This document shows positions 36,272-44,026 of a stretch of 64,000 nucleotides of DNA, in pieces. The position numbers and the translations under genes are program-made. The first letter of the stretch is position 1; each line of letters begins with the position of its first letter. This DNA comes from Microbacterium foliorum (GTDB lineage Bacteria > Actinomycetota > Actinomycetes > Actinomycetales > Microbacteriaceae), in contig NZ_CP031425.1 in assembly GCF_003367705.1 (NCBI RefSeq), positions 3,224,001-3,288,000 of the forward strand, read 5' to 3'. The notes beneath the pieces are model-generated. The model searched no databases and was not told the origin of the DNA. It saw nothing but the letters and a program-made list of their open reading frames with translations.

Positions 36272-36985
36272 TCAGCCCGCGTGCCTCCGGCACCACTCGT
36301 ACATGATCACGGCTGCGGCCGCGCTCGCGTTGATCGACCGGGTAGATCCGTACTGGGTGATCTCGATATGCCCGGATGCCGCGGCGAGCGCCTCGTCGGA
36401 GAGACCCGGCCCCTCCTGACCGAACAGCAGGACGCAGCTCCGGGGCAGCTCGGCGCGATCCACGGGCACAGCGCCCTCGACGTTGTCGACGGCGATGATC
36501 GGGATGCCCTCGGCCGCCGCCCACGCCGCGAAGGTCTGCACATCCTCATGGTGGACGACGTGCTGGTAGCGGTCGGTCACCATGGCGCCGCGCTTGTTCC
36601 AGCGGCGGCGACCGATGATGTGCACGGTGTCGGCGAGGAACGCGTTGGCGCTGCGCACGATCGAGCCGATGTTCATGTCGTGCTGCCAGTTCTCGATGGC
36701 CACGTGGAACGGATGCCGCTTCGTGTCGAGGTCGGCGACGATCGCCTCCATGCGCCAGTACCGGTAGCGATCGATCACGTTGCGGGTGTCGCCGGCGGCG
36801 AGCAGCTCCGGGTCGTACTGCTCCCCCTGCGGCCACTCCGCGGGTCCACCCGGCCAGGGGCCCACCCCGTACCCGGGCTGCGCCGACGATCCGCCTGCGT
36901 CCGACGTTCCGCCTGCGTCTGACGATCCGCCTGTGTCCCCGGGCACGCCGGTGTCCGCCGGGTCTGCGGTCGTCTGCTCATCCAT
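36272..36985 (-). CDS. TrmH/SpoU-family RNA 2'-O-methyltransferase
   Basis: The 237-residue SPOUT-class protein transfers a methyl group from S-adenosylmethionine to RNA. The knot motifs are NWQHDMNIGSIVRSANAF (motif 1 with the Asn/Arg pair), SCVLLFGQEGPGLSDEAL (motif 2) and ITQYGSTRSINASAAAAVIMYEW (motif 3). A Gly/Ser/Asp-rich repeated N-terminus (DTGGSSDAGGTSDAGGSS) of about 45 residues is unusual and probably disordered. TAGCCT lies 6 nt before the ATG. The target RNA cannot be told from sequence. Confidence 0.9.
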   Translation of the reverse strand: MDEQTTADPADTGVPGDTGGSSDAGGTSDAGGSSAQPGYGVGPWPGGPAEWPQGEQYDPELLAAGDTRNVIDRYRYWRMEAIVADLDTKRHPFHVAIENWQHDMNIGSIVRSANAFLADTVHIIGRRRWNKRGAMVTDRYQHVVHHEDVQTFAAWAAAEGIPIIAVDNVEGAVPVDRAELPRSCVLLFGQEGPGLSDEALAAASGHIEITQYGSTRSINASAAAAVIMYEWCRRHAG

Positions 36986-37017
36986 CCCGTCAGGCTATCC
37001 GCCACAGGACGGAGCGC

Positions 37018-37039
37018 ATATTTAGGTGCGCCGAAATAT
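37018..37039 (+). promoter_or_regulatory. Metalloregulator-type palindrome 1 upstream of mntH
   Basis: The inner site TTTAGGTGCGCCGAAA has half-sites TTTAGG and CCGAAA, extended outward by ATA and TAT, so the whole 22 bp is a dyad with one mismatch pair. It covers the position of the -35 element relative to TACGAT at 37044. The layout is of the DtxR/MntR operator kind. Confidence 0.65.
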
Positions 37040-37048
37040 CCGCTACGA

Positions 37049-37064
37049 TTTCGGCATGCCGAAA
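37049..37064 (+). promoter_or_regulatory. Metalloregulator-type palindrome 2 spanning the mntH start codon
   Basis: TTTCGGCATGCCGAAA is a perfect 16-bp palindrome centred on the ATG of mntH (37056). It shares the TTTNGG N4 CCNAAA pattern with the first site; the centres are 28 bp apart. Binding here would cover the transcription start and the initiation codon. Confidence 0.65.
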
Positions 37065-38315
37065 AATCCCGCGACCCCGCCCCGCAGTCTGTGGCTGCTC
37101 GGGCCCGCCCTGGTCGCCGGAGTCGCCTACCTCGACCCGGGCAACGTCGCGAGCAACATGACCGCCGGCGCCCAGTACGGGTACCTGCTCGTGTGGATCG
37201 TCGTGGCGGGCAACATCATGGCCTGGCTCATCCAGTACCTCTCCGCCAAGCTCGGCGTCGTCACCGGGCAGAGCCTCCCCGAGGTGCTGGGCACGCGTCT
37301 GACGAGACCGTGGGCCCGCCGGGCGTACTGGCTGCAGGCCGAACTCGTCGCGATGGCGACCGATCTCGCCGAGGTCATCGGCGGGGCGGTCGCGCTGTAC
37401 CTGCTGTTCGACATCCCGCTGCTGCTCGGCGGCGTCATCACCGGCGCGGTGTCGATGATCCTGCTCGCGGTGCAGAACCGGGGCGGCGCGCGGCCGTTCG
37501 AGTTCGTGATCATCGGGCTGATGGCGATCATCGCGGTCGGCTTCGTCGCCGGCCTCTTCGTCGCTCCACCGGATGCCGGCAGCATCGTCGGCGGACTCGT
37601 GCCCCGCTTCGAGGGCACCGGATCGGTGCTCCTCGCCGCGTCCATCCTCGGCGCGACGATCATGCCGCACGCGATCTACGCCCACTCCTCGCTGACCCGC
37701 GACAGGTTCGGCGCGGCCGCGACGCACGGACCGACCGAGGCGGCGCGCACCGAGGTCTCCCGCATCCGCCGTCTGCTGACCGCGACGCGCTGGGACGTCT
37801 CGATCGCGATGGTCATCGCCGGGACGGTGAACCTCGGCATCCTGCTGCTCGCCGCCGCCAACCTCGCCGGGGTCGACGGCACGGACTCGCTCGAGGGAGC
37901 GCATGCCGCACTGGCCGCGGGGCTCGGACCTGTCGTCGCCACCTTCTTCGCCGTCGGACTGCTCGCCTCGGGGCTCGCGTCGACCTCGGTCGGCGCCTAC
38001 GCGGGAGCCGAGATCATGCACGGCCTGCTGCACGTGCGCATCCCGCTGCTGGCACGGCGGCTGATCACCCTGATCCCCGCGCTCGTGATCCTCGGGCTCG
38101 GCGTCGATCCGACACTCGCCCTCGTGCTCAGCCAGGTCGTGCTGTCGTTCGGCATCCCGTTCGCGCTGATCCCGCTGGTGGCGCTCACGGCCCAGCGTCG
38201 CACGCTGGGCGCCTGGGTGAACCGGCGATGGACGACCGCGGCCGGTGTCCTGGCGTCCGTGCTGCTCATCGCCCTCAACGGCGCGCTGCTCTGGCTGGTC
38301 CTGACCGGCGCCTGA
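37056..38315 (+). CDS. mntH: Nramp-family Mn2+/divalent-metal transporter
   Basis: This is a proton-coupled importer of manganese and related metals. The 419-residue chain has 11 TM helices with the TM1 metal-binding DPGN motif (D27-N30) and the TM6 MPH motif (M203-H205, in GATIMPHAIYAHSSL), both required for Nramp transport. The ATG at 37056 lies 6 nt after TACGAT and inside a palindrome. The frame is open 10 codons upstream, but that part overlaps the promoter. A DtxR/MntR-type regulator is encoded 3.3 kb downstream, which is a plausible repressor for the two palindromes. Confidence 0.93.
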   Translation: MPKNPATPPRSLWLLGPALVAGVAYLDPGNVASNMTAGAQYGYLLVWIVVAGNIMAWLIQYLSAKLGVVTGQSLPEVLGTRLTRPWARRAYWLQAELVAMATDLAEVIGGAVALYLLFDIPLLLGGVITGAVSMILLAVQNRGGARPFEFVIIGLMAIIAVGFVAGLFVAPPDAGSIVGGLVPRFEGTGSVLLAASILGATIMPHAIYAHSSLTRDRFGAAATHGPTEAARTEVSRIRRLLTATRWDVSIAMVIAGTVNLGILLLAAANLAGVDGTDSLEGAHAALAAGLGPVVATFFAVGLLASGLASTSVGAYAGAEIMHGLLHVRIPLLARRLITLIPALVILGLGVDPTLALVLSQVVLSFGIPFALIPLVALTAQRRTLGAWVNRRWTTAAGVLASVLLIALNGALLWLVLTGA

Positions 38316-38336
38316 GCAGGCGTCGCGCACGCGGAA

Positions 38337-38375
38337 CCGCCCCGAGCCGGCACGGGAAGATTCGGCTCGGGGCGG
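38337..38375. terminator. 13-bp hairpin between convergent mntH and lyase genes
   Basis: CCGCCCCGAGCCG (38337-38349) pairs perfectly with CGGCTCGGGGCGG (38363-38375) around a 13-nt loop. It lies between the mntH stop and the lyase stop. Confidence 0.75.
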
Positions 38376-38431
38376 CGGTCTGTCCGCGCTCGCGCGCGCA
38401 ACGCATAGCGCGCTCAGCGCCTCACGCGCGC

Positions 38432-40993
38432 TCAGCGCGAGCGGAGCGTCTCCGTCCACTGCGAGACGGCACCGTCGGCGATGCGATGCCCGGGCTCGGG
38501 GACAGCGACCACGGTCACCTCCCCCGTGACGCGCACCTTGCCGTTGCGCGCCTCGACCTTCTCGCCGTTCACGTAATAGGTGACACCCTTGACGCTGGTC
38601 GGCACCTTCACCTCGTCACGAGACGTGCCCGGCTTGTCGGTGAACTTCGGAGCCTTGGGCGTCACCGGCGCCGTCAGCACCGGCACGTTCGCCCAGTCGA
38701 TGTCGCTCGCCAGGTAGAACGAGGTGTACGCCGGCTGGTTGTAGGTCGTCTGCTGACGTGCCGTCTCGGCGCGGTACTGCACGTCGTGCATGAGCGTGGT
38801 GAGCTTGTGCGCCGTCGGCTCGGTGGTCGTGTAGAACCGCAGCGCGCTCGAATCGCTCGTGCGCACCAGCAGCTCCTCGCGCCAGTCCCCCAGCACGTCG
38901 GCGACCAGGGAGGGGTTGCCCTTGGTGCCGTTGTTCGTGAGGGTTCCGGTGGCGGTGAGCACGGTGCCGCGGGTCCAGTCGTCGATCGTGGGCGTCTGAT
39001 CGCCGCTGCCGTTCACGATCTGGGTGGTCAGGTCTCCCGCCCAGCGGATCGACATGTTCGTGCCGGGCGTCGCCGTGTCGAGCAGCTCTCCCGTGGCGCT
39101 CAGCAGTCCGCTGCCCTCGGTGCCGCCGGGCATGCTCGACCACACCTCGATGCCGGGGACGTCCGGGCGGACGTCTCCGATCATCGCCCGACCGGTGTCG
39201 CGACCCGAGTAGGCGCCGAACAGCGATTCCCCCGTGGCCGCATCACGCATCACCGATCCGTACGGGGCGAACGTGCCGCCCTCGTGGGCCGTCCAGATCT
39301 CGAGTCCGGGGCGGCTCGGGTCGATGTCCGCCACGTGCATCGCGTCACCGTGACCGAGGCGCACGTTCTCGCCCGGCGCGGCACTGCCCTCGGGCAGCAC
39401 GTCGAACGAGCTGTACAGCAGGCTGCCGTCGTGATCGATCGTCGCCGATCCGTAGACGAGCTCCTGCTTGCCGTCGGCATCCACGTCGGCGAAGCTCAGC
39501 GAGTGGTCGCCCTGAGTCGTGATCGTCCCGAACTCGGGGTCGGTGCCGTCACGCCCGTGGGGCGAGTCGTTGAACGGGTTCGTCATCGGCGCGTGGCCGC
39601 TGTCGACATCCCAGCGCTCCGTGAGGCGCTTGCCGTCCCAGTCGAAGGCCGTGACGGTCGTGCGCGTGTAGTAGCCGCGGGCGAAGACGGCGGACGGATG
39701 CTGGCCGTCGAGGTAGCCGACGCCCGACAGGAAGCGGTCGACGCGGTTGCCCGGCTCGATGCGGGACATCGCGTAGTCGCCCCACAGCAGGCCGTCATCG
39801 CCGCGCTCGGTCGGATACGGGATGGTCTGGAGTTCCTTGCCGGTGGCGCTGTCGAAGACCGTGAGGTACTCGGGCCCGTCGATGATGAAGCCCTCGAACT
39901 CCCGCAGCAGGTTGCGGGCGCTGCGGCTCGGCGCATACACGTCGATGAACGTGTCGGCGAGCTCCTCGGCGCTCTCCCTGCTCAGCGGGTACTCGTGCGT
40001 GACGGGCATGCCCCATGCCTCTTCGAGAGTCGCCGGCCACTGCCCCGAGACGACCTCGTCGCGTGAGCTCCAGCCGAGGAACATCTCGACGAGATGCGCT
40101 TCGTAGTCGGCGGCGCTGAGCCGGTAGTCGTCGTCGTGGGTGACCCCGGCCTTGCGGTCGGACTTCGGCAGGGTGATGAAGGACTCCCCGACGACGGCCC
40201 CGTCGGCGCCGTACTGCACCGACTTGGTGCCCGGCGCCGTCTTCAGCATCGTCTCCGAGCGGCCGTCCCCGTCGAAGTCGTAGACGAGGAACTGCGTGTA
40301 GTGCGCTCCCGCCCTGATGTTCACGCCCAGGTCGAGGCGGTTGAGCAGCGTGCCGTCGAGCTCGTAGGTGTCGAGGTAGACGGAGCCGGTGTAGCCGCGC
40401 TGCGAGACGTCCTTCGCATTCGACGGCTCCCACTTCACGACGTACTCGTACTGCCCGTCGCCGTCGACATCGCCGACCGAGACGTCGTTCGCGGAGTAGG
40501 TGTAGGCCTCGCCCGCGGGCGTGACGCCGTCGGCGGGCTTCTGCAGCGGGAGGTCGTGATGCCCCTCGGCCCAGGCGGTGACCGGGGCGGAAGCGGATGC
40601 CGCGAGCTCGACGCCGTTCACGATCGGCACGACGGAGTACTCCGCCGTGGCCGTGCCCTCGGCATCCGCGAGGTTCGTGCTGTCGGTCACGGTGGCGATC
40701 TTCGTGCCGTCGCGGTAGACGGCGAAGTCGGGTCCGGCGAGCCCGGTGGCGGTGGTGCCGGTCGCCTCGGAGGCCAGCAGCCGCCAGCTCAGGAAGACGC
40801 CGTCGGCGGTGGACACGGCGACGAGGCCGCGGTCGAGGTTCTCCAGCTGTGGAGTCGCGGATGCCGGGCCGTGACGTCCGGCGTCCGGGCCCGTGGCGGG
40901 TGCGGCCGCGGCGCTGTGCGCGCCTCCCGCCAGCAGGCAGCCTGCCGCGGCGACCGCGACGGCAGCGCGGAATGAATGATGTCGGATGTTCAT
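38432..40993 (-). CDS. Secreted rhamnogalacturonan lyase, polysaccharide lyase family 11-like
   Basis: This is an extracellular enzyme expected to cleave the rhamnogalacturonan-I backbone of pectin by beta-elimination. The 853-residue protein has a signal peptide (residues 1 to about 31, ending AAAAP). An N-terminal fibronectin-like strand region follows, then an eight-bladed propeller with repeated calcium-type loops: DVSVGDVDGDGQYEYVVKWE, VYDFDGDGRSE, SLSFADVDADGKQELVYG and MHVADIDPSRPGLEIW. These are hallmarks of PL11. A small C-terminal beta-domain follows the catalytic propeller. It stands alone without other pectinase genes. A LacI-like dyad lies about 35-50 nt upstream. Confidence 0.9.
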   Translation of the reverse strand: MNIRHHSFRAAVAVAAAGCLLAGGAHSAAAAPATGPDAGRHGPASATPQLENLDRGLVAVSTADGVFLSWRLLASEATGTTATGLAGPDFAVYRDGTKIATVTDSTNLADAEGTATAEYSVVPIVNGVELAASASAPVTAWAEGHHDLPLQKPADGVTPAGEAYTYSANDVSVGDVDGDGQYEYVVKWEPSNAKDVSQRGYTGSVYLDTYELDGTLLNRLDLGVNIRAGAHYTQFLVYDFDGDGRSETMLKTAPGTKSVQYGADGAVVGESFITLPKSDRKAGVTHDDDYRLSAADYEAHLVEMFLGWSSRDEVVSGQWPATLEEAWGMPVTHEYPLSRESAEELADTFIDVYAPSRSARNLLREFEGFIIDGPEYLTVFDSATGKELQTIPYPTERGDDGLLWGDYAMSRIEPGNRVDRFLSGVGYLDGQHPSAVFARGYYTRTTVTAFDWDGKRLTERWDVDSGHAPMTNPFNDSPHGRDGTDPEFGTITTQGDHSLSFADVDADGKQELVYGSATIDHDGSLLYSSFDVLPEGSAAPGENVRLGHGDAMHVADIDPSRPGLEIWTAHEGGTFAPYGSVMRDAATGESLFGAYSGRDTGRAMIGDVRPDVPGIEVWSSMPGGTEGSGLLSATGELLDTATPGTNMSIRWAGDLTTQIVNGSGDQTPTIDDWTRGTVLTATGTLTNNGTKGNPSLVADVLGDWREELLVRTSDSSALRFYTTTEPTAHKLTTLMHDVQYRAETARQQTTYNQPAYTSFYLASDIDWANVPVLTAPVTPKAPKFTDKPGTSRDEVKVPTSVKGVTYYVNGEKVEARNGKVRVTGEVTVVAVPEPGHRIADGAVSQWTETLRSR

Positions 40994-41026
40994 CGTCGAA
41001 ATCCTTCTCTGGGCAGGACGCCCGCT

Positions 41027-41043
41027 CGGATAGCGTTTTCCCG
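41027..41043 (-). promoter_or_regulatory. Possible LacI-family operator upstream of the lyase gene
   Basis: On the minus strand GGGAAAACGCTATCCG contains the AAnCGnT core common to LacI-family operators. It lies 34-50 nt upstream of the lyase ATG, a plausible place for sugar-responsive repression. No regulator gene is adjacent, so this is weak. Confidence 0.3.
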
Positions 41044-41151
41044 TGCCCGGTCGAAGTTACCCGCCGCCCCCGGTGTCGTCAAGGAGATCGGCTCGATTGA
41101 GACGATTCACAGCGGGCGGCGCGGCTTCTCCGGGCCAGTAGGCTCGAGGGC

Positions 41152-41454
41152 ATGCCCGCCGAGAACGCCCGCCGCACCGTCCGCATCCTCACCTGGATCG
41201 CCCTCGCGACCGGCGTGGCCGGCGGGCTGCTGGTCGCCTTCCCGACGGTGCTGCCCGTCGGCGGCCCGTGGGTGCAGCTCGCCCTCGGTCTCGCCACACT
41301 CGTACTCGCCTTCCGTGCCCGAAAGATCGGCATCGCCGGCATCGAGGGATTCGACGGCCGCCTCTCGCTCTTCGCCGCGCTGCTGGGATTCCTCATCATG
41401 TTCTTCGCGGGCCAGGTGGCCTTCGGCATCCTCGTCGACGTCGCGAACTCGTGA
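41152..41454 (+). CDS. Hypothetical small membrane protein (3 TM)
   Basis: The product is 100 residues with three hydrophobic helices (LTWIALATGVAGGLLVAF, WVQLALGLATLVLAF and LSLFAALLGFLIMFFAGQVAFGILV) and a short basic/acidic loop (RARKIGIAGIEGFDGR). TAGGCT lies 7 nt before the ATG. I do not recognise a family. It is followed by stop-containing tandem repeats and then the metalloregulator gene. Confidence 0.6.
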   Translation: MPAENARRTVRILTWIALATGVAGGLLVAFPTVLPVGGPWVQLALGLATLVLAFRARKIGIAGIEGFDGRLSLFAALLGFLIMFFAGQVAFGILVDVANS

Positions 41455-41502
41455 GCCCCGCGGACTCCTGAGCGCGACGAACGCCTGAGCCCCACCGACC
41501 CC

Positions 41503-41566
41503 TGACCCACCGGGTTCCTGGCCCACCGGGTTCCTGACCCACCGGGTTCCTGGCCCACCGGGTTCC
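41503..41566. repeat. 16-bp tandem repeat, 4 copies in an alternating pattern
   Basis: Units TGACCCACCGGGTTCC and TGGCCCACCGGGTTCC alternate A/G/A/G, so the array also reads as two copies of a 32-bp unit. It lies about 50 nt after the upstream stop codon, in a spacer that itself contains several CTGAGC or CTGACC motifs. Confidence 0.95.
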
Positions 41567-41616
41567 TGGCGCAGGCCCGGCCCGGCGCCGGCATCCCCCT
41601 GATCTAGGCTGGGAGC

Positions 41617-42249
41617 GTGGCATCTCCGGCAGCAGACGACTATCTCAAGACCGTCTACGCGCACACCGAATGGCAGGATGCGCCGATCACCCCGTCGGTC
41701 CTCGCGGCGAAGCTCGGCATCGCCCCCTCGTCGGTGACCGAGATGGTGAAGAAGCTCGCCGCCGCCGGGTTCGTCTCGCACGTCCCCTACGGGGCGGTGC
41801 GCCTGACGGATGCCGGCACGCAGCGGGCACTCGCGATGGTGCGCCGACACCGCCTGATCGAGACCTGGCTGGTGCAGGAGTTCGGCTACGGCTGGCACGA
41901 GGTGCACGACGAGGCCGAGGTGCTCGAGCACACCATCAGCGATCGACTGCTCGAGGGCATCGACGCGCGCCTGGGGCGACCGCGGTTCGATCCGCACGGC
42001 GACGCCATCCCCGACGCCGACGGCCGCGTCGACCGCGAGCCGTTCGTGCTGCTCGCCGACGCTCCCGCCGGTCACACCGGGCGGGTCCTGCGCGTCGACG
42101 ACCGCGACCCCGAGCTGCTGCGCGCGCTCGAGGCGGCCGGCGTCGTGGTCGCAGCGACGATCACGACCACCGCATCCGGTGTGGAACTCGACAGCTCTCC
42201 CGCGACGCTCCCCGAGGGTGCGGCGCACGTCGTCTGGCTCAGCGCCTGA
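41617..42249 (+). CDS. DtxR/MntR-family metal-dependent regulator
   Basis: The product is 210 residues. The N-terminal winged helix (DYLKTVYAHTEW; SVLAAKLGIAPSSVTEMVKKLAAAGFV; GAVRLTDAG) is followed by the dimerisation/metal region with HRLIETWLVQEFGYGWHEVHDEAEVLEHTIS, which carries the typical His and Glu ligands, and a C-terminal FeoA/SH3-like domain. It lacks the cysteine ligand of DtxR, which fits an Mn-type sensor. The GTG at 41617 lies 6 nt after TAGGCT. It is the likely regulator of mntH; that link is inference. Confidence 0.85.
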   Translation: MASPAADDYLKTVYAHTEWQDAPITPSVLAAKLGIAPSSVTEMVKKLAAAGFVSHVPYGAVRLTDAGTQRALAMVRRHRLIETWLVQEFGYGWHEVHDEAEVLEHTISDRLLEGIDARLGRPRFDPHGDAIPDADGRVDREPFVLLADAPAGHTGRVLRVDDRDPELLRALEAAGVVVAATITTTASGVELDSSPATLPEGAAHVVWLSA

Positions 42250-42351
42250 CACGCGAGCCTCCGCCAGACCTGCAAGCCACTGCCTGACCTGCGAGCTTCC
42301 GCCTGACCCGCGAGCCTCCGCCTGACCTGCAAGCCTCCGCCTGACCTGCAA
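42246..42351. repeat. 19-bp tandem repeat, about 5.5 copies, overlapping a stop codon
   Basis: Copies of CTGACCTGCRAGCCTCCGC start at 42246, 42265, 42284, 42303, 42322 and 42341 (partial). The TGA in the first copy is the stop codon of the metalloregulator gene. Confidence 0.92.
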
Positions 42352-42398
42352 CGCAGACCCGACACCTGCCCGTCACCCCGGGCGAATAGGCTGTGCAC

Positions 42399-43208
42399 AT
42401 GGGACACCGCGACGACATCGAATGCTGGCTGACCGACATGGACGGCGTACTCGTGCACGAGAACGACGCGATCCCTGGCGCATCCGAGCTGCTCGCCGGA
42501 TGGGAGCAGAACGAGATCCCCTACCTCGTGCTCACCAACAACTCGATCTTCACCGCGCGCGACCTCTCGGCGCGGCTGCGTGCCAGCGGCCTGACCGTTC
42601 CCGAGGAGCGCATCTGGACCTCGGCGCTCGCGACGGCCGACTTCCTCAAGCAGCAGGTTCCCGGGGGCTCGGCCTTCGTGATCGGCGAGGCCGGCATCCT
42701 CACCGCTCTGCATGAGGCCGGCTTCATCATGACCGAGACCGACCCCGACTTCGTGGTCGTCGGCGAGACCCGCAACTACTCGTTCGAGGCGATCACCAAG
42801 GCGATCCGGCTGATCATCCGCGGCGCGCGGTTCATCGTCACGAACCCCGACGCGACCGGCCCCTCGGCCGATGGCGTGATGCCGGCGACCGGCGCGATCG
42901 CCGCCCTCATCACGAAGGCCACGGGCAAGGAGCCCTACGTCGTCGGCAAGCCCAACCCGATGATGTTCCGGTCGGCTCTGAACAAGATCGGTGCGCACTC
43001 GAAGAAGACCGGCATGATCGGCGACCGCATGGACACCGACATCATCGCCGGCATCGAGGCGGGTCTGCACACCGTGCTCGTGATGACCGGGATCAGCGAC
43101 CAAGCCGAGGTCGAGAAGTACCCGTTCCGGCCCGACGAGATCGTCGACTCGGTCGCCGATCTGCTGCCCACCGTCACCGAGTCGATCCCGACGCTCGACG
43201 AGGACTGA
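42399..43208 (+). CDS. HAD-IIA family (NagD-like) phosphatase
   Basis: The 269-residue product has the HAD catalytic motif CWLTDMDGVLVHENDAI, motif II LTNNS, a C2-type cap, and motifs III/IV in GKPNPMMF and GMIGDRMDTDIIAGIEAGLHTVLV. NagD-like enzymes dephosphorylate nucleotides or small sugar phosphates; the substrate is not evident. The ATG at 42399 lies 6 nt after TAGGCT; an in-frame GTG two codons earlier is less likely. The YdeI-like gene begins 1 nt after its stop. Confidence 0.9.
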   Translation: MGHRDDIECWLTDMDGVLVHENDAIPGASELLAGWEQNEIPYLVLTNNSIFTARDLSARLRASGLTVPEERIWTSALATADFLKQQVPGGSAFVIGEAGILTALHEAGFIMTETDPDFVVVGETRNYSFEAITKAIRLIIRGARFIVTNPDATGPSADGVMPATGAIAALITKATGKEPYVVGKPNPMMFRSALNKIGAHSKKTGMIGDRMDTDIIAGIEAGLHTVLVMTGISDQAEVEKYPFRPDEIVDSVADLLPTVTESIPTLDED

Positions 43209-43209
43209 C

Positions 43210-43779
43210 GTGGGCGCGCTCGACGAGGGGGAGCGCGTCGTCGCGGCGGATGCCGAGGTCTGGCGCGACTGGCTCGCGCAGCATCATGAGCGCGCCTCGG
43301 GGGTCTGGCTGCTGAGCATCCGCGGCAAGGGCGCCGACGGCATCGGCTACGAGGATGCCGTGCGCCAGGCACTGTGCTTCGGCTGGATCGACGGCCCGGT
43401 GCGCACGTTCGACGACCGGACCGTCGGGCAGTGGTTCTGCCCGAGGCGTCGGGGCAGCGGATGGGCGGCGACCAACAAAGCGCGTCTGATCGAGCTCGAG
43501 GCCGCGGGACTGCTCGCGCCCGCGGGCCTGCGCGTGCTCGAGGCCGCGAAGGCCGACGGATCATGGGTCCTGCTCGACGGCCCCGAGGCGGGCGTCGAGC
43601 CTCCGGAGCTGACCGCGGCGCTGGATGCCGAGCCGGCCGCGCGGAAGAACTGGGACGCGTTCCCGCCCTCGGTCAAGAAGTTCGGGCTCACGCACATCGC
43701 GATGGCGAAGCGCGCGGAGACGCGCGCGGCGCGGATCGCCAAGATCGTGGCGGATGCCGCGGAGGGGAGACGCCCATGA
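43210..43779 (+). CDS. YdeI/OmpD-associated family protein
   Basis: The 189-residue product has the family's EVWRDWLAQHHERASGVWLL, YEDAVRQALCFGWIDGPV, then QWFCPRRRGSGWAATNKAR and C-terminal WDAFPPSVKKF. Family members are linked to tolerance of cationic peptides or bacteriocins in some species, but the mechanism is unknown. It lies 1 nt after the HAD gene and overlaps the next small gene by ATGA. Confidence 0.82.
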   Translation: MGALDEGERVVAADAEVWRDWLAQHHERASGVWLLSIRGKGADGIGYEDAVRQALCFGWIDGPVRTFDDRTVGQWFCPRRRGSGWAATNKARLIELEAAGLLAPAGLRVLEAAKADGSWVLLDGPEAGVEPPELTAALDAEPAARKNWDAFPPSVKKFGLTHIAMAKRAETRAARIAKIVADAAEGRRP

Positions 43780-43946
43780 ATCAGTCCGACGTGCTGTTCC
43801 TCGTCCTGTTCCTGATCCTGCTCAGCACGCTGACGGTGTTCGTCGTGCAGCTGGTCCGGTCCCGACGCCGCGGCGGCGGGGCGGAAGGCGACGGCCGCGC
43901 CGGCTGGTGGGAAGGCCCCTGGGACGACGACGACCGCAGGCGCTGA
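43776..43946 (+). CDS. Small single-TM protein coupled to the YdeI-like gene
   Basis: The product is 56 residues. One N-terminal TM helix (LFLVLFLILLSTLTVFVVQLV) is followed by RSRRRGGG and an acidic Trp-rich tail (WWEGPWDDDDRRR). Its ATG overlaps the upstream stop as ATGA, arguing for genuine coupled translation. No family is recognised. Confidence 0.5.
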   Translation: MNQSDVLFLVLFLILLSTLTVFVVQLVRSRRRGGGAEGDGRAGWWEGPWDDDDRRR

Positions 43947-43950
43947 AGTC

Positions 43951-43974
43951 AGGCGCTGAACTCTCTCAGCGCCT
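43951..43974. terminator. 9-bp hairpin after the small TM gene
   Basis: AGGCGCTGA and TCAGCGCCT pair perfectly around ACTCTC. It begins 5 nt after the stop at 43946 and is the first element of the repeat array that leads to the anmK stop. Confidence 0.6.
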
Positions 43975-44026
43975 TAACTCTCTCAGCGCCCGAACTCTCT
44001 CAGCACCTGAACTCTCTCAGCGCAGC
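43959..44026. repeat. 17-bp tandem repeat, 4 copies, overlapping the anmK stop
   Basis: Units AACTCTCTCAGCGCCTT, and variants at the last four bases, start at 43959, 43976, 43993 and 44010. The TCA in the last copy (44017-44019) is the minus-strand stop codon of anmK, so each copy contains a duplicated stop. Confidence 0.92.

Noticed and set aside
43350..43564. Minus-strand Arg/Ser-rich frame within the YdeI-like gene
   Set aside because: It is a shadow; the plus-strand frame has the full YdeI family pattern.
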